Shown here in pieces: positions 9,137 through 16,141 of a stretch of DNA of 56,946 nucleotides. The stretch is from contig DVIM01000040.1 of NCBI GenBank assembly GCA_018711265.1, forward strand, positions 1 to 56,946, written 5' to 3'. This stretch comes from Spyradocola merdavium. GTDB taxonomy: Bacteria > Bacillota > Clostridia > Christensenellales > UBA1750. Position 1 is the first letter of the stretch. Every line of letters begins with the position of its first letter. The notes under the pieces were generated by a model, which saw nothing but the letters and a program-made list of their open reading frames with translations, did not search any database and was not told the origin of the DNA. The position numbers and the translations under genes are program-made.

Positions 9137-11323
9137 TTAGGCGTCCGCATACGGCGCGGTGAGGGCGAGGAAGCGGTCGAACTGCTCCTGCGTCATGCGG
9201 AAGTAGACCGTGTTCGACGAGACGCCCTCGCCGGTGGCGTAGTCCTGCAGCACGAAGTAGGTCAGGCCCACGATGGGTTCGTCCAGGGAGTCGATCTGCG
9301 TGGAGCAGTCCCCGAGCAGGTCGAGCAGGGCCAGGAGGTCCTCCCGCGCCGCGGGCCCGGAATCGGCCGCGCCGTCGTAGTCCGCGGGCACGGCGTCGGA
9401 CAGGCCCATCTGCATGTCCAGCGCGCGGCCGGCCGCCCCGGGCTCGTAGATGCGGAACTCCGCCTCAGCCCAGAGCTGCGCGCCCGGCTCCGCGCTGCGC
9501 AGCCAGGCGGCGGACTCCCGCAGCGCGTCCAGCGCAACGGCGTCGTGCGGCTGCGCCTCCTCGCCCGGGGACGCTGCGGCGGCGCTCTCCGCGTTGACGC
9601 GCTGCACGGCCTGCAGGAACGTCTGCGGCGTCTTTTCCGTGATCGCGTAGGAGGTGTAGAAGCTCTGGCCGTCCGCCACGCCGGAGAGGCTGAAGGCCAG
9701 GTTGCTGTCCTGCAGGTCCGACGCGGGCACCAGGTCCGAGAGGTACGTCGGCAGCGAGAGCTGCAACAAGAGCTGGTCCGCGTAGGACAGCGCGGCGTAT
9801 TCCTCCCGGTAGAGCGCGAAGAAGTCCCGGTCGTCCTGCTGGCTCCAGCCCGGACCGTCAACGGCGAGGATCTCGTCCTCGGCTGGCAGGCGCGTCAGGA
9901 CCTCGCGGTAGGCGTCCTGCTGCAAGAGCAGGGCCGCAAGGCGCGCAAGATCGCCGTCGCGGAAGTTGACGCGCCGGGTGATCTCCTCGCCGGAGCGCAG
10001 GTGGAACCGCACGCCCATGGGGAAATAGCTGCTGCCATAGCTGGAATCGGTGCGGCCGTCGTACATCGCGACGGTCGAATCTAGCGCGCCCGTCAGCACG
10101 GAGAGGAGCTCCTCGTCCTCTGCGTCCACATCGGAGACCTGCAGCTCGGCATAGCTCTCCATGCCGCCGAAGGGCTCCATGCCCAGGTTCGCATACGCGA
10201 CCTCCTCGGCGGCGGGGACGACGCGCAGCATCCGCTCGCCCACCGCGCGGCCGAGCAGCGGCAGGCCGAATCCCACGACCACCACGACCGGCAGCACGCA
10301 CAGGGCCGGCAGGAGGTTGCGCGCCTTCCGGGTCGTCACGAGCTCATAGATGAAGTAGACGGCGAGCGCCAGCAGGAATAGCGGCCAGAAGAACGCGGCG
10401 TCCGAGAAGAGCAGGCGCCAGTCCTCCGAGGCGAGCATCGCCCCGAGCACCAGGAACACGGGCAGCGAGATCGCGCAGCGGTAGACGTGCTGCAGGACGC
10501 AGTTGGGCGCGCTCTTGCCCGCGGTCTCCGACGCGCGGAAGTGGTGGAAGAAGCCGGCGAGGACCGTGTAGCCCAGCCCCAGCACGCCGGTGTAGAGAAT
10601 GCCCGCGCCATAGCGCATGGATTCCTCCAGGGAGAGGTCGCCGATGGCGCCGAAGGAGAGAAGGGTCGCCACGGCCGAGGCCGGAAGGTTCAGGCTGTAG
10701 TTGAACACCGGGCCCAGGTCCCAGGTGTAGAAGATGGGCGCGACGGATTCGAGCATGGCGCCGGCCAGCACGCTGATGAAGCGCGGAAGGAACAGCACAA
10801 TGCCCGTGACGATGAACGCGGAAAACCGCGTGCCCGTGGCCGTGATGCCGACGAGCGCGCAGCCCATGACGAGCGCCGCACAGGCGGTGAAGTACAGGAA
10901 CTGGTCCGGAACGTAGGACAGGTTGATGGGCCGGCCGCAGAGCGCGTAGACCAGGCAGGCGCCCAGGAGCGAGAGGACAATCGTGCCAACCAGGTACGTC
11001 AGCACCGCGAGCACCCGGGAGACGTAGAGGCACTCCCGCGTCAGCGGCAGCGAGTGATAAAAGTCGGAAGCGTTTCGCCGCGTCAGGAACCCGAAGGCCG
11101 AGTAGACCAGCGTCACCGGCGCAACGTAGACAAAGAGGAAGAGCGGCGGGGAGAAGTCGCTGATCCCCGGCTGCGTCAGCCGGCCGGAGAGCGAATCGAG
11201 CAGGGCCGGGACGATCGTGAACACCACGCACAGCACCAGGTAGATGCTCCCCATGAGCCGGAGCTGGCGCAGCGTTTCCACATAGAGCCCGGGGTGAAAG
11301 AGCATGGAGCGGTTGCGTTTCAT
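9137..11323 (-). CDS. ABC transporter membrane subunit with large extracellular domain
   Basis: The 728-residue protein has several hydrophobic helices in residues about 25-350 (for example the segments around 25-45, 60-80, 100-125 and 295-350). A long soluble region of about 370 residues without membrane helices makes up the rest. This is the layout of YtrC-like ABC-2 permeases with a C-terminal extracytoplasmic domain. It follows the ATPase by 11 bases and its ATG has AGGAGGT upstream. It likely forms the membrane part of an exporter or bacitracin-type sensor-transporter with the ATPase at 11335-12234. The substrate is unknown. Confidence 0.75.
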   Translation of the reverse strand: MKRNRSMLFHPGLYVETLRQLRLMGSIYLVLCVVFTIVPALLDSLSGRLTQPGISDFSPPLFLFVYVAPVTLVYSAFGFLTRRNASDFYHSLPLTRECLYVSRVLAVLTYLVGTIVLSLLGACLVYALCGRPINLSYVPDQFLYFTACAALVMGCALVGITATGTRFSAFIVTGIVLFLPRFISVLAGAMLESVAPIFYTWDLGPVFNYSLNLPASAVATLLSFGAIGDLSLEESMRYGAGILYTGVLGLGYTVLAGFFHHFRASETAGKSAPNCVLQHVYRCAISLPVFLVLGAMLASEDWRLLFSDAAFFWPLFLLALAVYFIYELVTTRKARNLLPALCVLPVVVVVGFGLPLLGRAVGERMLRVVPAAEEVAYANLGMEPFGGMESYAELQVSDVDAEDEELLSVLTGALDSTVAMYDGRTDSSYGSSYFPMGVRFHLRSGEEITRRVNFRDGDLARLAALLLQQDAYREVLTRLPAEDEILAVDGPGWSQQDDRDFFALYREEYAALSYADQLLLQLSLPTYLSDLVPASDLQDSNLAFSLSGVADGQSFYTSYAITEKTPQTFLQAVQRVNAESAAAASPGEEAQPHDAVALDALRESAAWLRSAEPGAQLWAEAEFRIYEPGAAGRALDMQMGLSDAVPADYDGAADSGPAAREDLLALLDLLGDCSTQIDSLDEPIVGLTYFVLQDYATGEGVSSNTVYFRMTQEQFDRFLALTAPYADA

Positions 11324-11334
11324 GCGCGCACCTC

Positions 11335-12234
11335 CTATCGGATTTCGTCGTCAAAGGCATAGCCCAGGGATTCCATCTCGTAGAGGAAGACCTCCTCCAG
11401 CGAGAGGGGGAGCACCTCCAGCAGCACGGGCGACTTCGTGCGCAGCGCCTGCGTCACCGCCTCGCGGTCCCCGCGCACGATCAGGTTGGAGACGGAGCCG
11501 TGCTTTGTGAAGTTCAGCACGTCAAAGCCCGAAAAGACCGTGTGGTCGTAGGCATGGTCAAAGGCGATCTGCACCTTGAAGAGCGTGGTCTTGAGCTTCT
11601 GCACGTCGCTCTCCAGCACGAGGCCGCCCTTGTGCAGCAGCGCGAGCTGGTCGCAGGTGTCCTCCAGCTCCCGCAGGCTGTGCGAGGTCAGCACCGCCGT
11701 GCACCCGCGCTCGGCCACGTCCGCGTAGAGCAGCTTCTTGACCAGGTTGCGCAGGATCGGGTCGAGCCCGTCGAACGTCTCGTCCAGAAACAGGAAGTCC
11801 GCCCGGCAGGAGAGGGCCAGGACCATGGCCGCCTGGCGGCGCATGCCCTTGGAGAAGGTGTTGAGGTTCGCATTCTCCTCCAGATGGAAGACCTGCAAGA
11901 GCTCCGCATAGCGCGCGGAGTCAAAGCGCGGATAGACCGCCGCGTACGCCTTCTTCATGCGGGCCAGGCTCGACTGCGGCAGGAAGTAGAGCTCGTCCGG
12001 GACAAAGGCGAGGCGGGACTTTAGCTCCGGGTTTTCATAGATGTTCTTCCCGTCCAGGGTCACGTTTCCCTTGTCCGGCCGGTAGATGCCGCAGATCAGG
12101 CGCAGCAGCGTGGACTTGCCCGCGCCGTTGGCGCCCACCAGGCCGTAGACGCACCCCTCGGGGATCGTGCAGTCCAGACCGGAGATCGCCGGAAAATCGC
12201 CAAATCGCTTGGTAAGGCCGTTGACCTGTATCAT
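11335..12234 (-). CDS. ABC transporter ATPase, YtrB-like
   Basis: The 299-residue ATPase has Walker A VGANGAGKST (about 33-42), a signature-like NTFSKGMRRQAAMVLAL (about 131-147) and Walker B FLFLDETFDGLD. The first signature residues depart from the usual LSGGQ, as in YtrB and other GntR-linked exporters. ATG 12234 overlaps the stop of the GntR gene by four bases (ATGA), so the two are translationally coupled. It powers the permease encoded next. Confidence 0.86.
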   Translation of the reverse strand: MIQVNGLTKRFGDFPAISGLDCTIPEGCVYGLVGANGAGKSTLLRLICGIYRPDKGNVTLDGKNIYENPELKSRLAFVPDELYFLPQSSLARMKKAYAAVYPRFDSARYAELLQVFHLEENANLNTFSKGMRRQAAMVLALSCRADFLFLDETFDGLDPILRNLVKKLLYADVAERGCTAVLTSHSLRELEDTCDQLALLHKGGLVLESDVQKLKTTLFKVQIAFDHAYDHTVFSGFDVLNFTKHGSVSNLIVRGDREAVTQALRTKSPVLLEVLPLSLEEVFLYEMESLGYAFDDEIR

Positions 12235-12617
12235 GTTGCCCCTCCTTGTTTCGCTTCGTTGTAGGCGCGCGTTATGGCGGAGACGATGTCGGAAAGCGGA
12301 ATCCCCGCCTGCGCGAGCTGGCCGGTCTTTTCCGCGACGTCCCGGAGCAGCGCCTGCCGGCTGGCGCGCAGCGCTTCCGGCGCGCCCGGGGAGATGAAGC
12401 GGCCGTTGCCCGGGACGCTGTAGCAGAGCCCCCGGCGCTCCAGCTCGGCATAGGCCTTTTGCAGCGTGTTGGGGTTCACGGACAGCTCCACCGAGAGGCT
12501 GCGCACGGAGGGCAGCAGGCTCTCGGGCGCAAGGTCCCCCAGGGCGATGTGCATCTCCACCTGCTCGATGATCTGCTCGTAGATGGGCACGCGCGAGTAC
12601 TTGTCGATGGTGAACAT
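12231..12617 (-). CDS. GntR-family regulator, YtrA subfamily
   Basis: The 128-residue protein has an N-terminal winged helix (VPIYEQIIEQVEMHIALG, then LLPSVRSLSVELSVNPNTL and a GRFI wing) and only a short C-terminal tail, the layout of YtrA-type repressors. These control cell-envelope-stress ABC transporter operons of which they are the first gene. I start it at ATG 12617, with AGGAGGG upstream; the longer frame reaching 12683 would begin before the transcription start. The palindrome at 12636-12656 in its own promoter is the likely operator, which makes it self-regulated. Confidence 0.88.
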   Translation of the reverse strand: MFTIDKYSRVPIYEQIIEQVEMHIALGDLAPESLLPSVRSLSVELSVNPNTLQKAYAELERRGLCYSVPGNGRFISPGAPEALRASRQALLRDVAEKTGQLAQAGIPLSDIVSAITRAYNEAKQGGAT

Positions 12618-12635
12618 GGCCTCCCTCCTTTTGTG

Positions 12636-12656
12636 TGTACTATGCCATATAGTACA
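12636..12656. promoter_or_regulatory. Palindromic operator of the GntR-ABC operon
   Basis: TGTACTAT (12636-12643) and ATAGTACA (12649-12656) form a perfect inverted repeat with a 5-base centre. It begins five bases downstream of the -10 box, so a bound dimer would cover the transcription start. Placement and symmetry fit a YtrA-type GntR repressor; binding is inferred. Confidence 0.7.
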
Positions 12657-12661
12657 GTTAG

Positions 12662-12690
12662 AGCATAGCGGGAAACGCCGCATTTGTCAA
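12662..12690 (-). promoter_or_regulatory. Promoter of the GntR-ABC-lipoprotein operon
   Basis: On the minus strand a perfect TTGACA (12685-12690), a 17-base spacer and TATGCT (12662-12667). The operator palindrome follows at once. Confidence 0.8.
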
Positions 12691-12729
12691 GAAGAAACGC
12701 CGCGCGCCGGGAAAAAAGGCGGGAGAACG

Positions 12730-12758
12730 TTGCGGCGGAGCGCTTTGCGAGGTAAAAT
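12730..12758 (+). promoter_or_regulatory. Candidate promoter of the EutH-like gene
   Basis: TTGCGG (12730-12735), a 17-base spacer and TAAAAT (12753-12758) lie 35 bases before the TTG start codon. Confidence 0.5.
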
Positions 12759-12793
12759 AGAACCCAGCAAGATGCGAAACGGGGGACGAAGGA

Positions 12794-13882
12794 TTGGACA
12801 ACAAGGCGATTCTCTGCGTCATCGCGGTTTTTTTCGCCGTTGGCGGAATAGACGATCTGATCGGGAACCGGCTCGGGCTCGGGAGCGTCTTCCTGGAGAC
12901 GCTGCAGAAGATGGGCATGATCCTGCTGGGGGTGATGGGCATCTATTCGCTGGCCCCGGTCGCGGCCGAGTACGTCGGCGCGGCGGTGACGCCGCTTGCG
13001 GACGCCCTGCACATGGACCCCTCGGTCTTTCCCGCAATGCTCTTTCCGGTGGACATGGGGGGATTCCAGCTCGCGGTCGAGACGGCGAAGGACCCCCGGA
13101 TGGGCCTGGTCTCGGGCGCGCTCATCGCGTCCCTGTGCGGCGCGACGGTGGGGTACACCGTCACCGTCGCCTCGACCGTGATGGACAAGCGCTTCTTTCC
13201 GCAGCTGGCGCGGGGAATCCTCTCGGGCATGGCGGGCATCCCGGTGGGGTGCGTCGTCGGCGCGGTGCTGGCGGGGGTGCCGCTCCCCGCGGCGCTGTAC
13301 AACTGCCTGCCCCTCTGGGTGCTGGCGGGGCTGCTGATGTGGGGGCTCCTGTGCGCGCCGGAGAAGATGACCAAGGGCTTTACGGTCTTTGGCCGCATCC
13401 TGTCGGCCATTGCGGTGGTGGGCCTGATCCTGCAGGCGGTGCAGATGCTCACCGGGTGGACGATCCTGCCCGGCATGGCCTCCGCGCAGGAGGGGCTGCG
13501 CCTTGTGGGCACGATCATCTTCATCATGACCGGGGCCATGTGCCTGCTGACGGTGCTCAGCCGGGTCCTGCGCCGCCCGCTCCGGTTCGTCGCGCGGAAG
13601 ATGGGCGTCGGCGGGGAGGCGGTCACGGGCATCCTGAGCGCCGCGGTCTCCGTCACCCTCACCTTTACGCAGGTCGAGAAGATGGACGAGCGGGGGCTGA
13701 TCGTGGTCTGCGCCTTCTGCGCGACGGGCGCGCACGTCATCGGCGGGCAGCTCGGGGTCGTCGCGGACCTTGCGCCGGAGATGGTGGGGCCGTTCCTCGC
13801 GGCCAAGGCCGTCGCCGGCGCGGTCGGGATCGCGCTGGCGCTGGTCCTGACCCGGAACAGGCAAAACGCCGCGCAGGCGTAG
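12794..13882 (+). CDS. eutH: EutH-like ethanolamine permease
   Basis: The 362-residue, strongly hydrophobic protein has about ten membrane segments. Segments matching EutH include PVDMGGFQLA, GIPVGCVVGAVLAG, the APEKMTKGF loop and the end GPFLAAKAVAGAVGIALAL. EutH moves ethanolamine across the membrane. No ethanolamine ammonia-lyase, microcompartment or regulator gene is nearby, so it is an orphan copy and its substrate could differ. Start is TTG 12794 with GGGGGA seven bases upstream; no ATG is available before residue 39. The next feature downstream is the tandem palindrome array. Confidence 0.8.
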   Translation: MDNKAILCVIAVFFAVGGIDDLIGNRLGLGSVFLETLQKMGMILLGVMGIYSLAPVAAEYVGAAVTPLADALHMDPSVFPAMLFPVDMGGFQLAVETAKDPRMGLVSGALIASLCGATVGYTVTVASTVMDKRFFPQLARGILSGMAGIPVGCVVGAVLAGVPLPAALYNCLPLWVLAGLLMWGLLCAPEKMTKGFTVFGRILSAIAVVGLILQAVQMLTGWTILPGMASAQEGLRLVGTIIFIMTGAMCLLTVLSRVLRRPLRFVARKMGVGGEAVTGILSAAVSVTLTFTQVEKMDERGLIVVCAFCATGAHVIGGQLGVVADLAPEMVGPFLAAKAVAGAVGIALALVLTRNRQNAAQA

Positions 13883-13887
13883 GGGCC

Positions 13888-13980
13888 GGCGCCCACACTG
13901 TGGGCTTTGGCGCCCGCACTGTGGGTTTTGGGCGCCCACACTGTGGGCTTTGGCGCCCACACTGTGGGTTTTGGCGCCGG
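13888..13980. repeat. Four tandem palindromic repeats
   Basis: Four near-identical 21-22 bp units stand head to tail. Each holds the interrupted palindrome CCCACACTGTGGG (the second unit has one A to G change) joined by GGCGCC, itself a palindrome. Palindrome centres are at 13898, 13919, 13941 and 13962, so spacing is 21, 22 and 21 bp, two helical turns. A fifth GGCGCC closes the array. The -35 box of the next gene starts 26 bases further on. This is the pattern of a multi-site binding region for a dimeric regulator, or of a set of small RNA stem-loops after eutH. Confidence 0.8.
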
Positions 13981-14006
13981 ATTTGCGCGGTTTGGACAGA
14001 ACCTTG

Positions 14007-14035
14007 TTGTAATCTCAAAGGACGTGTGCTACAAT
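14007..14035 (+). promoter_or_regulatory. Promoter of the small membrane protein gene
   Basis: TTGTAA (14007-14012), a 17-base spacer and TACAAT (14030-14035) lie between the palindrome array and ATG 14067. Confidence 0.7.
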
Positions 14036-14066
14036 CAGTCCAAACTCAAGAAGGAGGCAGGCGCAG

Positions 14067-14318
14067 ATGAAGAAGTGGAGGACGGGCGTGCTGGCCGCCG
14101 CCGCTGCCGTGCTGGTCCCGCAGACGGCGAGCGCGCAGGAGGGAATTCTTCCCGTGCGGCAGGTTCTGATGGGCGCGGAACGCGTGCAGGCCTACTGGGT
14201 GCTGGGCGCGTGCTCGGCGCTGTTCGTGGTGCTGATTTTCGTCTGGAGCGTCCGGCTCAAGCGCGCGTCCCAGCAGGCGACCCCCATGCCGCGCCTGCCG
14301 CACCGCGTGCGGAAATAG
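14067..14318 (+). CDS. Small single-pass membrane protein, unknown function
   Basis: This 83-residue product has an N-terminal signal-like helix (MKKWRTGVLAAAAAVLVPQ, then TASAQ, a plausible signal peptidase site). A short extracytoplasmic part, one membrane helix (about 45-62, YWVLGACSALFVVLIFVW) and a short basic tail follow. I do not recognise a family. AAGGAGG lies nine bases before the ATG, it has its own good promoter and a perfect terminator, so it is very probably a real gene. The palindrome array just upstream of the promoter suggests dedicated control. Confidence 0.7.
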   Translation: MKKWRTGVLAAAAAVLVPQTASAQEGILPVRQVLMGAERVQAYWVLGACSALFVVLIFVWSVRLKRASQQATPMPRLPHRVRK

Positions 14319-14327
14319 GAGGAACAA

Positions 14328-14367
14328 ACGGGCAGCCATCGCCAAGCGATGGCTGCCCGTTTGCTTT
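14328..14367. terminator. Terminator between the small membrane protein and RsfA-like gene
   Basis: A perfect 15-bp stem (14328-14342 with 14346-14360) with a CAA loop. The plus-strand tail is only moderately T-rich (TTGCTTTG). It lies between two converging genes and can serve both. Confidence 0.75.
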
Positions 14368-14379
14368 GCCGGGGGCCGG

Positions 14380-15012
14380 TCAGGGCGCGTCCGCCGGCGC
14401 GACCAGGTCGGCAATTTGCAGGCAGAGGTCCAGGTATTGCCGGCTGCGCGCGTCGTCCATGCCCTCGGCGCGGGCGGCGATGCGGCGCGTCAGCGCCTCG
14501 GCCGGCGCCAGGCGCAGCGAGGCCTCCAGCGGCAGGGAGCGCGCGCGCTGGAACGGGTCCGCGCAGGGGAGCCCTTCGCTGCGCAGCTCCTCCAATACGC
14601 TCCGCACGCGGTCCGGATGGGACTTGAGCAGCGCGCGGTACTTGTTTTGCAGGCGGAGGGCCGCGCTGCGGTCCCCGCCGCCCATGGCGGTCACGCAGGC
14701 GCGCACGGAGATGCCCTTGCCCTGCGCCATGAGCACCTCGCGCAGGAGCAGGTCGATCTCCTCCGGGGAAAAGGGCTGAAAGGGCAGCGCGCGGCCGGTG
14801 GGGACGTCCTCCGGGGCCTGGCCCGCCTTGACCGCGGCGTAATAATAGTTGCGGATGCTATTGGCCTTGCGCCCCGTGCGCGCAGCCAGGCGGTCAAAGG
14901 CCGCGCGCAAGGGCTGGCCCTGGGCGCAGCAGGCGCGGACCTCCTGCCAGAGCAGGGCGGTTTCCTCCTCGCTCCAACCGTTGTGTGTGGGCAGTTGCAG
15001 GACCTGACTCAT
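14380..15012 (-). CDS. Myb-like DNA-binding protein, RsfA-type
   Basis: The 210-residue protein has an N-terminal Myb/SANT-like domain: GWSEEETALLWQEV, then AARTGRKANSIRNYYY with the expected spacing of helices. A second repeat-like helix set (FSPEEIDLLLREVL) follows near residue 95. This layout is that of RsfA, a forespore regulator in Bacillus, and of related Clostridia proteins. The sporulation link is inference from the family. I chose ATG 15012 because AGGAGG lies eight bases upstream; the longer frame to 15174 has no coding character. Confidence 0.72.
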   Translation of the reverse strand: MSQVLQLPTHNGWSEEETALLWQEVRACCAQGQPLRAAFDRLAARTGRKANSIRNYYYAAVKAGQAPEDVPTGRALPFQPFSPEEIDLLLREVLMAQGKGISVRACVTAMGGGDRSAALRLQNKYRALLKSHPDRVRSVLEELRSEGLPCADPFQRARSLPLEASLRLAPAEALTRRIAARAEGMDDARSRQYLDLCLQIADLVAPADAP

Positions 15013-15172
15013 GAAATGGCCTCCTTGCGAAATGGTTTCTTGCACATCCTGTATTCCATAAAGAGTATGCGCACAAACCGCGCGCCTTATGCCATTTCTG
15101 CAAAAAACTTCTTCCCATTCCGGCCGCGGATGGGGTATACTGAACGCAAAAAAGAGCGGAGGGAAATCCCAC

Positions 15173-16141
15173 ATGCAGATGCCCTGGATCTTGCAGAGCG
15201 CCGTGGAGCGCGAACTGGAGGGCTGCCCGGCGCAGGCCGTGCGCGCCGCGGCGCTCGACCTCTCCCGCAGGTATCGGGAGAGCGGGCGGGCGCCGGACGG
15301 CGCGCGCCTTGCGCGCAGCGAGGAGGAGGTGCGCGCCTATGCGGCCTTCCGCATGCCGGCGACCTATGCGGCGGTATCGCGCGCGCTGGAGATCGCGCGG
15401 GAGGCCGGCCTGCCCGGCGCGCAGACGCTCACCGACGTCGGCAGCGGCAGCGGCAGCGCCTTCTGGGCCGTGCGCCAGGCCTTCCCGGCGCTTGCGCAGG
15501 CGCGCCTGCTGGAGCGGGAGGCCGGGATGATCGCCCTGGCCAAGCGCCTTGCCGCGGAGCAGGAGGGCTGCCGCGTGGAGTGGATCGCGGGGGACATGCG
15601 CCAGACGCCCATCCCGCCGGCGGACCTTGTCACGGCCTCCTACTGCCTGGGCGAACTTCGGCCGGAGGACGCAGAGACGGTGGCGCTGCGGCTCTGGGAA
15701 GCCGCGGGCCGCGCGCTGCTCCTGGTGGAGCCGGGCACGCCGGAGGGCCACGCGCGCATCCGGCGCTATGTGGGCCTGCTCGCGCAGCGGGGCGCGCAGA
15801 TCCTCGCGCCCTGCCCCCGGGGAACGGAGGCCTGCCCGCTCGGGGACGCGGACTTCTGCGCCTTCACGGTGCGCGTGGAGCGCACGCGCCTGCACCGCTT
15901 CCTCAAGGACGGCGAGCTGCCCTACGAGGACGAGAGCTTCTCCTTCCTGCTGGCCGCGCGGGAGGCGGGCGCGCCGCCGGCGGCGCGCGTGCTGCGGCGG
16001 CCCCGCGTCCACTCCGGGTTCGTGGAGCTCTCCCTCTGCCGGGCGGGCGGCGCGGCCTGGGAGAAGGCGACCCGGAAGAGCCCCGACTTCAAGCGCGCGC
16101 GCAAGGCCGAGTCCGGCGACGGCTGGGGAGAGGGGACCTAG
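15173..16141 (+). CDS. Rsm22-like small-subunit rRNA methyltransferase
   Basis: The 322-residue protein has a SAM-binding fold (LTDVGSGSGSAFWAV near residues 87-101, then LEREAGM and VTASYCLGEL). A C-terminal part carries CPRGTEACPLGDADFC, the cysteine pattern of Rsm22 family proteins, and ends in an RRPRVHSGFVELSLC segment. In mitochondria Rsm22 assists small-subunit assembly; in bacteria the role is not settled. ATG 15173 has GGAGGG nine bases upstream. Its stop codon overlaps that of the convergent ABC-F gene within the tetranucleotide CTAG. Confidence 0.78.
   Translation: MQMPWILQSAVERELEGCPAQAVRAAALDLSRRYRESGRAPDGARLARSEEEVRAYAAFRMPATYAAVSRALEIAREAGLPGAQTLTDVGSGSGSAFWAVRQAFPALAQARLLEREAGMIALAKRLAAEQEGCRVEWIAGDMRQTPIPPADLVTASYCLGELRPEDAETVALRLWEAAGRALLLVEPGTPEGHARIRRYVGLLAQRGAQILAPCPRGTEACPLGDADFCAFTVRVERTRLHRFLKDGELPYEDESFSFLLAAREAGAPPAARVLRRPRVHSGFVELSLCRAGGAAWEKATRKSPDFKRARKAESGDGWGEGT

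Noticed and set aside
13888..13980. The tandem palindromes as a CRISPR array
   Set aside because: Units are 21-22 bp with no unique spacers between repeats and there are no cas genes.
13907..14779. 290-codon plus-strand frame running through the palindromes
   Set aside because: It only stays open because the repeat has no stop in that frame, then shadows the small membrane gene and the Myb-like gene.
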